From positions 1-53,672 of the forward strand of contig JADKCZ010000014.1 of assembly GCA_016718565.1 (NCBI GenBank): a stretch of 53,672 nucleotides of DNA. The letters run 5' to 3'. A program made the position numbers and the translations under genes. A model generated the notes under the pieces. That model saw only the letters and a list, made by a program, of their open reading frames with translations. It was not told the DNA's origin and made no database searches. Each line of letters begins with the position of its first letter. Within the stretch, counting starts at the first letter, position 1. Below, one piece after another: positions 25,925 to 34,208 of this stretch. This DNA comes from Anaeromyxobacter sp. Its GTDB lineage: Bacteria; Myxococcota; Myxococcia; Myxococcales; Anaeromyxobacteraceae.

Positions 25925-27487
25925 ATGAGAATTCTGGGTGACGACTGGCAGGACGGCTTCCTGGACGAGGCGATGAGGCCGGGGCACTGCCGGGTGCAGG
26001 TCTCGACCTGGCACACGGTGGCGCCGCTCACCGACCTGTACTTCGTTCGCCCGCGGAGCTTCCGGCTGCTCTTCAACTATTGGCGCGAGGTTGGAGCCAG
26101 GAACGTGGTGCGCAAGGTGGTCTCGCGCACCAAGGAGCGCCTGCGGAACCAGAAGTTCGTGGCTGTCGGGACGGGTCAGGTACTCGAGGCCGCGGGGCTC
26201 GGCACCCCGCCGGCCGGGAGCTGGGTCGCGTTCGTCGCGCCTGCCCACCCCGCCGGCATGGAGCGGGTGGTGCTGCACGCCGACCTGGTGCGGCTCGTCG
26301 AGCGCCCGCCCGCGGCCGCACCCACCGCCCCGGCGTGCGGGACCACGACGTTCCCGGGCGCCGTCGAGCTGGCCCAGGTGGTCGGCGGCTGGACCTCGGA
26401 CGCCGGAACTCCCGCGCCCAGGCAGGCGATCGAGGCCTTGTTGGCCGGCGCGCCCACGGGCCCCACAGCGCTCGACGAAGCCCGCCCATCTGCGCCCCCT
26501 CCGTCGGTCCTTCGGGAGCGGACCAAGGCCGGGGCGGTGCCGTCGGGCCGGCCTACCGCGGTCATCTTCGGACTCGGCAACTACGCCAAGACGGCCATCC
26601 TCCCGAACCTGCGGGGCCACCTGGACGTGCGGTGCATCCACGAGGTGGACCCCTGCCAGATTGGTGCTACCGCCGACGGGACGGGCGTAGCGCTCGATAC
26701 CTCGCCGCTGCCCCGAACCGACGAGCGGTACGATGCATGGTTCATCGCCGGCTTCCACCACCACCATGCGGGGCTCGCCGTCCATGCGCTGCGGCAAGGG
26801 GCGGCCGCCGTGGTGGAGAAGCCGCTGGTGACGACCCGCGCCCAGCTGGACCTCCTGGCCGCCGCGCTCGCCGACGGAGCCGGCCGACTCTTCGGCTGCT
26901 TCCAGCGACGGTACCTTCCGTTCAACGCCTGGGCGCGCCAGGACCTGCAGTCTCGACCCCAGGACCCCATCTCCTACCACTGCATCGTCTACGAGGTGCC
27001 CTTGCCCGCGCGTCACTGGTACCGCTGGCCGAACAGCCGATCCAGGGTCATCTCGAACGGCTGCCACTGGCTCGACCACTTCCTCTTCCTCAATGACTTC
27101 GCCGCGCCGGTGCAGCGCTCCGTGCAGGCCTCCCGGGACGGCACCGCCAGCGTGACCGTGGAGCTGGAGAACGGGGCCGTCTTCACCATGGCGCTGACGG
27201 ATCAGGGCAGCAGCCGCATCGGGGTCCAGGACCACGTGGAGCTGCGCCTGGGCGTGCGGACCGTGACGATGCGCAACGCCAGCCACTACGCCGCAGAAGG
27301 CCCCACCCGGTTCCTGCGGAGGGCCCGCATCAACAAGCTGGACGTCTACGGAGCCATGTACCGGCAGATCGCGAAGGCCATCGCGCAGGGTGCGCCCGGT
27401 GACCCGGTGGCGTCGGTGCTGGTCTCCTCCCAGCTGGCCATCGACCTCGACGAGGCCTACCAGGCCGCCATGGGGGGGGCCGGCTAG
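25925..27487 (+). CDS. Gfo/Idh/MocA oxidoreductase with novel N-terminal extension
   Basis: 520 residues, against about 330-380 for the family. The NAD(P)-binding start TAVIFGLGNYAKTAILPNL appears only near residue 210. It is followed by AAAVVEKPLVTT (the conserved EKP), FGCFQRRYLPFN and a GCHWLDHFLFLND segment resembling the family His/Asp substrate site. The first ~200 residues do not resemble a family I know; they contain a basic stretch around residues 55-80 and a Pro/Ala-rich joint around 185-210. The gene is divergent from the two-domain oxidoreductase, whose second half belongs to the same family, so the two may act in one pathway. Its stop codon shares the bases CTAG with the stop of the convergent gene. 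Confidence 0.8.
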   Translation: MRILGDDWQDGFLDEAMRPGHCRVQVSTWHTVAPLTDLYFVRPRSFRLLFNYWREVGARNVVRKVVSRTKERLRNQKFVAVGTGQVLEAAGLGTPPAGSWVAFVAPAHPAGMERVVLHADLVRLVERPPAAAPTAPACGTTTFPGAVELAQVVGGWTSDAGTPAPRQAIEALLAGAPTGPTALDEARPSAPPPSVLRERTKAGAVPSGRPTAVIFGLGNYAKTAILPNLRGHLDVRCIHEVDPCQIGATADGTGVALDTSPLPRTDERYDAWFIAGFHHHHAGLAVHALRQGAAAVVEKPLVTTRAQLDLLAAALADGAGRLFGCFQRRYLPFNAWARQDLQSRPQDPISYHCIVYEVPLPARHWYRWPNSRSRVISNGCHWLDHFLFLNDFAAPVQRSVQASRDGTASVTVELENGAVFTMALTDQGSSRIGVQDHVELRLGVRTVTMRNASHYAAEGPTRFLRRARINKLDVYGAMYRQIAKAIAQGAPGDPVASVLVSSQLAIDLDEAYQAAMGGAG

Positions 27488-28683
27488 TCCTCCGGCCGGC
27501 CGCTCGCCTGCAGCGCGCGCTGGAACAGCGCCACGCTCTGCTCGACGGCCGAGTCCGTCTCGGACATGGCCAGGGCGAAGCGCCGGCCGGCTTCCGCCAT
27601 CGCCTCGTGCTCCGCCGGCCCCATGACGACGCAAGCCGCCAGCGCGCGCTGCCAGGCATCTTCGTCGTCGAGCGGCAGGTCCCAGCCAGTGCCCGCCGAC
27701 TCCAGGTCGCGCCACGGCGTCTTGTCGCTGATCACCGGCGGGCAGCCGGCCACCAGTGCCTCGAAGATGGAGTGCCCGAAGTTCTCGCCGAGCGTGGGGA
27801 GCAGCAGGAAGTCGTTCTGCTGCATGGTGGACAGGACCTGGCTGTGCTCCACCGGCCCCAGGTAGCGGAGCGTCAGTTCCGGGCCCCGGGCGGCCGCGCG
27901 CTGGCACGCGTCCCAGTAAGGGAGATCGTCAATCGGACCGTAGACGTCGAGCGAGGTCGGCTGGCCCAGCTTCGCCAGCATCCGGACTCCGAACTCCAGG
28001 TTCTTCACCCTGGCGATGCGGGCCAGGTAGACGAAGCGGGCCTGCCCGGCGACCTTGGCAGGGCGCCCCTCCATCGCCATGGCGCTGGCTTCGGGCAGGG
28101 CGTCGATGGCCACGGCGATGTTCCTCGAGACCCGCACCTCCGCGTCCGCGGGCAGGGCCCGCTCGATGTCGGCTCGCTCGAACTCGGTCGACGCCTGCCA
28201 CAGGGTGTCGCGGAACCACCCCGCCCTGATGGCCAGCCTCAGGAAGAGCTTCTTCTTGAGACGCTTCAGCCCGAGTGCGCTGGACGCCATCTCGCCCCTG
28301 GGCGCGATGATGAACGGGAGCCGTCTCACCAGCCCGAGCTTGCGCAGCAACAGGAACCGGATGGTCAGTCGAGAGAAGAGGCTGTTGGTGTAGACGACGT
28401 GCGGGTCGACCTCCCGCACCAGCCTGGCCAGGTTCCACCAGGACAGGGCGCCTGGTGAGGCGTAGTAGACCCGGGCCCGGCCCACCTGGACCCATTGGTT
28501 CCGCGGGACATCCGGGTAGGGCTCGTGGACCCCCTGATCCCGGTCGCGCGTGAAGAGCAGGAACTGGTACCGCGGCGGCATCTTCGAGACCAGGTTGCTG
28601 ACCGTGCGCGTCGGGCCCCCGTGGCGGAAGCCCGGGAGATAGTGGTCGACCAGGGTGAAGATCCGAATGGGCGGGTCAGTCAT
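27484..28683 (-). CDS. Glycosyltransferase family 4
   Basis: 399 residues from ATG 28683, which overlaps the upstream stop by 8 bases. MTDPPIRIFTLVDHYLPG and HGGPTRTVSNL begin a GT-B N-lobe with IIAPRGEMASSALGLK (typical of GT4 enzymes). The C-lobe has FVYLARIARVKNLE, LLLPTLGENFGHSIFEAL and a CPPVISDKTPWRDLE donor loop, with the EX7E-type acid at GENFGHSIFE. It should transfer a sugar to the growing lipid-linked repeat unit in the cytoplasm. The donor is unknown. It is the last gene of the 27484-36431 operon. Confidence 0.9.
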   Translation of the reverse strand: MTDPPIRIFTLVDHYLPGFRHGGPTRTVSNLVSKMPPRYQFLLFTRDRDQGVHEPYPDVPRNQWVQVGRARVYYASPGALSWWNLARLVREVDPHVVYTNSLFSRLTIRFLLLRKLGLVRRLPFIIAPRGEMASSALGLKRLKKKLFLRLAIRAGWFRDTLWQASTEFERADIERALPADAEVRVSRNIAVAIDALPEASAMAMEGRPAKVAGQARFVYLARIARVKNLEFGVRMLAKLGQPTSLDVYGPIDDLPYWDACQRAAARGPELTLRYLGPVEHSQVLSTMQQNDFLLLPTLGENFGHSIFEALVAGCPPVISDKTPWRDLESAGTGWDLPLDDEDAWQRALAACVVMGPAEHEAMAEAGRRFALAMSETDSAVEQSVALFQRALQASGRPED

Positions 28684-29905
28684 GGACCTCCCGGCGTTCG
28701 TCGGCGCCAGCACCTTGGCGAGCTCCAGAGGCCGCCCGCGCAGCGACGAAGACTCGTTCCAGCTTCTCCGCCGCACCGGCCGGAGAGTACTCCGCCGCGA
28801 CCCAGGCCCGTGCCTTCACTGCCGCCGTTCTCAGGCCTTCGAGGCGTTCCCTTGCTCCGGTCAAGGCCTCGGCGAGGCTCCCCGCATCGTCCCGGTCGTA
28901 CTCGAGCAAGGAACCCTTGTCGGGCAGCGGGAACTCACCCAGCCTGGAGGTGACCACCGGCAGGCCGGCCCCGATGTACTCGACCATCTTGAAGGGGAAG
29001 ATCTGGCCGCGCCGGCCCTGTGGCATGCGGTGGGGGTTCACGGCCACGTCGGCCCGCCCGAGCAGGTTCACCAGCGCCTCGCGCCCTACCTCCCCATGGA
29101 CCCGCACCGGGACCCGGCAGCGCGTCGCTTGGGCACGCAGGGCGACCAGGTCGCGCCCCGCGCCCACCACGTCGACCTCCACCGGAAACCCGAGGCCGTC
29201 TGCGGCCTCCAGCAGCAGGTCGGGACCCTTCTCGCGGTTGATGCCGCCCGTGTAGATGAGCCGCAAGGGGTCCTGCGACGCCGGGCCGGCCTTGATGGGC
29301 AGGGCGAGGGAGTCGTCGCCGATCAGGCCCGGGATGACGACCCCGTTGCCGACGTCGAGCTGCCGGAGGAGCTCCGGAGAGACGGCCACCACGCCGGTGA
29401 CGGCGCCTCGGGCCGCGGCGATGGCACGCCGGCCCCGGCGAACGTGCCAGGCCTGCAGCTGGGCCCCGACGGGCGCCAGCGCGTCGTCCTCGTACTCGAC
29501 CACCAGCGGGGTCCCGGTTCGGGCGCAGTAGGCCAGGACTGGACGCAGGAAGTACCACTCGAGGTTGTAGAGGAAGAGCACGTCGAACCGTGCCACCCTT
29601 GCCAAGAAGCGTCCCAGCACCTGTGACGCCACCAGCAGGTTGGCCCGCCGTAAGTCCAGGCCCGGCAGGTAGCAGACCCTGGCACCGCCGCACTCCGGCT
29701 CGGGCACGTCGAACCCCGGATACCACCGCAAGCTGTCCTCCGAGACCGTGGCGGGCGACACCACCTGGACCTCGTGGCCGCGAGCCACCAGGCCCCTGAC
29801 GAAGAGCTCGATCTTCTTGCTCGGCCCGAGGGTGCGGTTGCGCCGGTGCCCGCGCTGCGCCACCACCGCGCTGCCCTGGTAGTTCGTGACGTACAGCACC
29901 TTCAT
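28676..29905 (-). CDS. Glycosyltransferase (GT4/GT1-like)
   Basis: 409 residues, GT-B fold. The N-lobe begins MKVLYVTNYQGS and includes GPSKKIELFVRGLVARGHEV. The C-lobe has RLIYTGGINREKGPDLLLEA, VNPHRMPQGRRGQIFPFKMVEYIGAG (split here by the conserved proline and lysine residues) and a donor-phosphate-binding VEYIGAGLPVVTS. It overlaps its neighbours on both sides (8 bases downstream, 4 bases upstream), showing tight operon packing. It probably adds one sugar of the repeat unit. Donor and linkage cannot be assigned. Confidence 0.88.
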   Translation of the reverse strand: MKVLYVTNYQGSAVVAQRGHRRNRTLGPSKKIELFVRGLVARGHEVQVVSPATVSEDSLRWYPGFDVPEPECGGARVCYLPGLDLRRANLLVASQVLGRFLARVARFDVLFLYNLEWYFLRPVLAYCARTGTPLVVEYEDDALAPVGAQLQAWHVRRGRRAIAAARGAVTGVVAVSPELLRQLDVGNGVVIPGLIGDDSLALPIKAGPASQDPLRLIYTGGINREKGPDLLLEAADGLGFPVEVDVVGAGRDLVALRAQATRCRVPVRVHGEVGREALVNLLGRADVAVNPHRMPQGRRGQIFPFKMVEYIGAGLPVVTSRLGEFPLPDKGSLLEYDRDDAGSLAEALTGARERLEGLRTAAVKARAWVAAEYSPAGAAEKLERVFVAARAASGARQGAGADERREVHD

Positions 29906-30684
29906 GGCGGGTCGCCCCGCGCGGGGTCCGGCTGGCTCGGGCCGGTTTCCTCCGCTGCGCCAGCTACCGCAGCGCGCAGCGCCGCGACCTCGTGGAAGGC
30001 AGGGCCCAGTGCGCGGAGGCGGCTATCGGGCCAGTCCCACCAGCGGAGGTCCAGGAGGAAGCGCACGTCCTCCTCAGGGAAGCGCAGGCGCAGCCGCTTG
30101 GCCGGCACGCCGACCACGATCTCGTAGGGCTCGACGTCACGGGTGACCACGGCGCCTGCCCCGACGATGGCGCCGTGGCCGATCTTGACCCCGGCCGAGA
30201 TGAACGCGTTGGCCCCGATCCAGACGTCCGCGCCGATCTCCACCGGGACGTGTTCTTCGAAGGGGTTCACCGCGTAGCCGCGCTCGGCCGGCCAGGAGGG
30301 CGAGAAGAAGGCAGGGTGGGAGGTGGCGAAGCCCCTGGCGGGATGCCGACCGATGCCCGAGATCACTCCTGGCCCTATGGCGCAGAACGGGCCAAAGGTG
30401 GTGTTGGCTGCCCAGAGACGGAAGGCGCAGTAGGTCTGCCGCCCCATGGACGTCGCCATGAGGGTGCTGTCCGGCCCGACGGAGACACCCGGCCCGAACT
30501 GGCACCGGCCGTCCACGCTGGTCCGGGCCCCGAAGGTCACCTGCGGGTAGAGCAGGCGCTTCCGACCCTGCATCACGAGCCACCGCGCGACGGCGCGTGC
30601 CACCTCGAGCGCGGTGCGGGGCCCGAGGCCGGCGACCAGCAGGCGCAGCGCGGAAGCGGCGCTGGCGGTGCGGGGCCCGCTCAC
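29902..30684 (-). CDS. Hexapeptide-repeat acetyltransferase (WcaF/CatB-like)
   Basis: 260 residues. A left-handed beta-helix is formed by hexapeptide repeats from about residue 50 to 195 (VTFGARTSVDGRCQFG, IGADVWIGANAFISAG, GHGAIVGAGAVVTRDV), and it ends with EIVVGVPAKRLRLRF. The AISG-like loop GIGRHPARGFATSHPAF supplies a catalytic His. The N-terminal 45 residues and the C-terminal Ala-rich tail are extra. It should O- or N-acetylate a sugar of the repeat unit using acetyl-CoA in the cytoplasm. It overlaps neighbours on both sides by 4 bases. Confidence 0.88.
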   Translation of the reverse strand: MSGPRTASAASALRLLVAGLGPRTALEVARAVARWLVMQGRKRLLYPQVTFGARTSVDGRCQFGPGVSVGPDSTLMATSMGRQTYCAFRLWAANTTFGPFCAIGPGVISGIGRHPARGFATSHPAFFSPSWPAERGYAVNPFEEHVPVEIGADVWIGANAFISAGVKIGHGAIVGAGAVVTRDVEPYEIVVGVPAKRLRLRFPEEDVRFLLDLRWWDWPDSRLRALGPAFHEVAALRAAVAGAAEETGPSQPDPARGDPP

Positions 30685-31829
30685 GGTCCCCTCAACTGCG
30701 CGGTCAGATCGACGATGCGCTTGACCCAGGTGTGATCACGCAGGGAGCGGGCGCGCGCAGCAGCGCGGATGCGCTCCTGCTCGCCGGGCCTGTGGAGCAC
30801 CCAGGCCAGCACCTCTGCGCACTCCTCGACCGACGCGTAGCACAGGATCTCGGAGCCGATGGCGTAGTGATCCGCCAGTTCGGGGTTGAAGCTGGTCAGG
30901 TAGACTGCCCCGCACATGGGCACCTCGAAGTCCCGTCCCTTCAAGTGCTTGATCCTGTCGGTATGTCCGACGCCGCCCATGCCCAGGACGACCTTGGCGC
31001 GCCCGTAGAGATCCACCATCGACTCGAACGGCACGGGCCCGCCTGGCCAGCCTGGTCCGTGGGCACTGACCTGAAATCCCATCTGCCCGAGCCGCCTGAC
31101 CAGATCAAGGCGCGCACCATAGCCACGCCCGAGCCACAGGACGTCGAGGTCCCGCTCCGCGACGGTGGGCGCGAAGAAATCGGGTGAGGCCGCCTCTGGT
31201 GCGTACCAGGGGCGCGCGCCCTCGGCCGCGAGCCAGTCCACCCCCGCTCGCCAGGTGGTCCAGTAGAGGTCTGCGCCCCGGGCCGCCTCCATCTGCCAGC
31301 CCACCAGGCCTCCTTGCGGCGGGCCGGGGAGCTGCTGCTTGTCATCCAGTCCGAGGACGACCGTCCAGATCCCACGGGCTCCAAGCTCGCGCAGCAGGTC
31401 CGGGTCCAGGTATGCGCCGCTGGCGTACAGGAACGCCACGTCGACCGGGGAGGTGCGGGATGAGGACTCGACGAAGGCGAGGAACTGCCGGCCCAGTTCT
31501 CCCCGCAGGGCCTGGCTCGGGCTCCCCGCCGCACGGGCCTGTGGCGCGTAGTCGAAGTGGCTGGCCTGCCCAAGCGACGCAAACGCTGGCCAGAGGCCAT
31601 GCTGCTCCCAGTCGTTGGCCCCGAAGATGGCGAAGTGCGGCCTCGCAGGCACGGGTCGACGCGCGACGCGCCGTTTCCCGAGCGCCGAACCCAGCGCCGC
31701 GGGCTCGCGAGCGGGCGCCGCCCGCACGGCGCCGAGCCGCTGCCGGAAGGCCGCGAGCTGCTGCTGCTCGCGCGCCCGGCTCCACCACGCATAGGCGGCC
31801 GTTGTCCGAAGGTGGATCGCCAGGCTCAT
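30681..31829 (-). CDS. CgeB-like glycosyltransferase
   Basis: 382 residues from ATG 31829, which overlaps the upstream stop by 4 bases. The C-terminal half has LDVLWLGRGYGARLDLV, VSAHGPGWPGGPVPFESM, DLYGRAKVVLGMGGVG, RDFEVPMCGAVYLTSFNPEL and YASVEECAEVLAWVL. This is the pattern of the spore-protein CgeB/Glyco_trans_1_2 group, including the RxFEvpacGa-type donor loop. The N-terminal half has the usual DVAFLYASGAYLDPDLL scaffold. It is a probable cytoplasmic transferase for one residue of the polymer. Neither donor nor acceptor can be read. Confidence 0.82.
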   Translation of the reverse strand: MSLAIHLRTTAAYAWWSRAREQQQLAAFRQRLGAVRAAPAREPAALGSALGKRRVARRPVPARPHFAIFGANDWEQHGLWPAFASLGQASHFDYAPQARAAGSPSQALRGELGRQFLAFVESSSRTSPVDVAFLYASGAYLDPDLLRELGARGIWTVVLGLDDKQQLPGPPQGGLVGWQMEAARGADLYWTTWRAGVDWLAAEGARPWYAPEAASPDFFAPTVAERDLDVLWLGRGYGARLDLVRRLGQMGFQVSAHGPGWPGGPVPFESMVDLYGRAKVVLGMGGVGHTDRIKHLKGRDFEVPMCGAVYLTSFNPELADHYAIGSEILCYASVEECAEVLAWVLHRPGEQERIRAAARARSLRDHTWVKRIVDLTAQLRGP

Positions 31830-32761
31830 GGCGTGACGCGCAGGAGCGGTGAGCCCTGGTCCGGGACGGTGAAGGCCCGCTGCCCGACGAACCGCTTCGG
31901 CTGCCACAGGCAGTCGAGCACGTAGCCGACGTCGATGCTGGTGGCCGCCAGCGGTCGCACCTGCTCGAGGACGTTGAGCGCGCCCACTCCGGCGCCCACC
32001 AGCACCAGGTCCACGTCTCGCAGGCCGCCCAGGTCGACGCGGTCCAGCATCGACTTGCTGCGGGAGATCTTGCGGAACTGCATCGACTCGGCTCCGAGCG
32101 CCAGCAGTGTCCGCTCGATCCCAGGCGCCTTGGTGCCGTCCTCGTCCGAGGTGACCACCAGGATGCGGCGCCCACGGTAAAATCGGTCTGCCCCAGGACC
32201 GAGCAGGAGCGCGTAGACGAAGTAGAAGGGGAAGTAGTTCTGCTCGTCGAGGTGGATGCGGTTGGCGTCCATCCAGTCGCACATCGGTCGGATGTACTGA
32301 CGCGGAAAGTGCAGGTGGGAGACGTAGTTCACCGCCAGGATGCCCTCCGCCGAAAGCTGCTGGACGCGGCGACCGTATCCCTCCCGGGCGACCTTCCACT
32401 CCTCTGGGGTGTAGTTCTCGAAGCCGTAGCCCACGGTGCCCGACCGGAACTGGTCGACGTTGTGCTTGAGGAGGGCCTTGGCCCAGGAGCGCATCGTCAT
32501 CCGCGGATAGCGGAGCAGGAAGTCCGCGGTGTAGGGGCGCCAGCCGCAGACGAAGACGAACTCGCCGTCCGACATGCGGTAGATGGGGAGGAAGCCCGAC
32601 CGCATGGAGAGCCTGGCCTCGAAGTCGCCCAGCCACTCCGCCGCGCGGCGGGGCCTGATGGTGGCCTGCCGAACCTCGCCGACGGGAACGCTACCGCTGA
32701 ACTCGGGGAGCGCCAGGTCCACCCAGCTGGTCAGGCGACCTCTGGTTGATTGGGGGGTCAT
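31826..32761 (-). CDS. Possible GT-D-type glycosyltransferase, otherwise unknown
   Basis: 311 residues from ATG 32761, with GAGG seven bases upstream. I do not firmly recognise the family. Residues around 60-75 read IYRMSDGEFVFVCGW, which resembles the RxGDGE motif of GT-D (DUF1792-type) glycosyltransferases. Later segments such as RRILVVTSDEDGTKAPGIE and DVDLVLVGAGVGALNVLEQ could form the nucleotide-binding half of such a fold; GT-D proteins likewise end in a VLIGxGxxA-like strand. It lies between a polymerase gene and a CgeB-like transferase gene and overlaps the latter by 4 bases, so a role in sugar transfer is plausible. Confidence is high for the gene and low for the function. Confidence 0.7.
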   Translation of the reverse strand: MTPQSTRGRLTSWVDLALPEFSGSVPVGEVRQATIRPRRAAEWLGDFEARLSMRSGFLPIYRMSDGEFVFVCGWRPYTADFLLRYPRMTMRSWAKALLKHNVDQFRSGTVGYGFENYTPEEWKVAREGYGRRVQQLSAEGILAVNYVSHLHFPRQYIRPMCDWMDANRIHLDEQNYFPFYFVYALLLGPGADRFYRGRRILVVTSDEDGTKAPGIERTLLALGAESMQFRKISRSKSMLDRVDLGGLRDVDLVLVGAGVGALNVLEQVRPLAATSIDVGYVLDCLWQPKRFVGQRAFTVPDQGSPLLRVTP

Positions 32762-32768
32762 AACGTCC

Positions 32769-34154
32769 TCACGTGCCCGTTGTCCCGAGGCCTGTGACCG
32801 GTGCCACGTCGCCCGAGCGGCCCGGCAAGGCGCGCAACCGAGCGGCCAAAGGCCGGACCGCCACCGCGGCCATCGCCGTGAAGATGAGGCTGAAGACGTT
32901 TTGTGGATTGAAGACCACCAAGCTCTGAGTACTGGCGAACATTGCGTTGAGGGCCAGGATGGCAACGACGTGCGGAAAGAGCCCTTGCCCCAGCCACCGC
33001 ACGCTCAACCAGTGCCCGAGGGCCACCAGGAAGCCGAGAGCGATGGGCATCCCGGCTCGGCCGAAATCCAGGATCAGGTAGGCCATCGCCGTCGGAGGGA
33101 CGCACCAGGTCCACCCGAACTCAGGTTCCTCGGGCATGTCCTCCGTCCGCCAGCGTTCGAATTGGGCTGCAGTCGCTCCAAAGGGCAGCCCCGATGCCAT
33201 CGCCTTCCTCGAGAAGTAGTCCAGAGTAGCTTCACCCTTGGCGGGACCGATCTGCTCAGCCGCTCGACCGATCGTCCCGAGCGCGGTGAGGGAGCCGCCA
33301 ATGTAGTTCACGGCCATGAGCCGCTGCTCCATGTCCCAGTTGGCGACGGTGAGGGACTCCGCCTGGTCACGGTTGAGGTCCCTATTTCGAACAGTCCCGA
33401 TCACCGTGAAGAACCACAGCCCGATCGCCACCATCACCACCACGGGCAGGTATGACCGCAGGCCGCCGCCACGCCTGGTCGAGCACTGCCTGCTGAGGAA
33501 GTGCGAGAGCCCATAGATGAGCTGGGGTGCCAGGGTCCAGCCCCGCCCACCAAGCGCAAGCCCGGGAAGGACCAGTGAGAGCCAGATCGAAGCCAGGCGC
33601 TTGGGCCTAACCCCGTATTCCGCGTCGGCAGTGCCCGCGAGCATGGCCAGAAAGCCAGCGACAAGTTGTAGGTAGCTGCTGAGTCGGAAGAGCCAGCCAG
33701 GGTCCTTCTCGCTGAGAACGGCCACCCGCAACTCCAGGATTCGGAAGAAGTCGAAATCTACGCTCCCCCAGCGGTCGAAGAAGTGGACCGCTCCCAGAGT
33801 CGCCATGGCGACCACCACGAGCTTCGTAGAGCGGCTAACGATGAGTTCGCAGAGCGCGGAAAAGGCAACCCAGCGGCGGGTTTTCTGCGCCGAGGCCCGC
33901 GTATCTCCGGCCACGAAGATGCCTATCAGGCTGCCCGCCATGGCGCCCAGGAAGCCCTCCTGCGCGTACTCGAGCGCAATGTCCGGTGGCGACTGCATGT
34001 TGCCGTAGGTCACCGACACCCATGCCGCCGCAAGCAGCATCGTCCAAGAAGCCCAGAACACCGGTGCCCCGCTGACAAGGCTTCCGTTCATCCGACGGCC
34101 AAGCACGGCGGTCAATCCGAGGAACGCAAGCACTTGGATAAGGAGAACAATCAT
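32769..34154 (-). CDS. Wzy-like polysaccharide polymerase (multi-pass membrane protein)
   Basis: 461 residues with about ten hydrophobic segments and a large soluble loop between about residues 255 and 355, the usual layout of O-antigen polymerases. Within the loop, RNRDLNRDQ and FGWTWCVPPTAMAYLILDFG are notable; a G-x-x-x-P-P segment before a late helix is common in Wzy/OAP proteins. Sequence similarity within this family is low, so the call rests on topology and context: it lies next to the Wzc gene (54-bp gap) and transferase genes. Codon use is visibly less GC-rich than in its neighbours, as is common for wzy genes acquired by transfer. Confidence 0.72.
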   Translation of the reverse strand: MIVLLIQVLAFLGLTAVLGRRMNGSLVSGAPVFWASWTMLLAAAWVSVTYGNMQSPPDIALEYAQEGFLGAMAGSLIGIFVAGDTRASAQKTRRWVAFSALCELIVSRSTKLVVVAMATLGAVHFFDRWGSVDFDFFRILELRVAVLSEKDPGWLFRLSSYLQLVAGFLAMLAGTADAEYGVRPKRLASIWLSLVLPGLALGGRGWTLAPQLIYGLSHFLSRQCSTRRGGGLRSYLPVVVMVAIGLWFFTVIGTVRNRDLNRDQAESLTVANWDMEQRLMAVNYIGGSLTALGTIGRAAEQIGPAKGEATLDYFSRKAMASGLPFGATAAQFERWRTEDMPEEPEFGWTWCVPPTAMAYLILDFGRAGMPIALGFLVALGHWLSVRWLGQGLFPHVVAILALNAMFASTQSLVVFNPQNVFSLIFTAMAAVAVRPLAARLRALPGRSGDVAPVTGLGTTGT

Positions 34155-34208
34155 AGGCGAGCTGGCTCGGCAGCGGGGTGGCCATACCGAACATCTGATA
34201 GACGGCTC

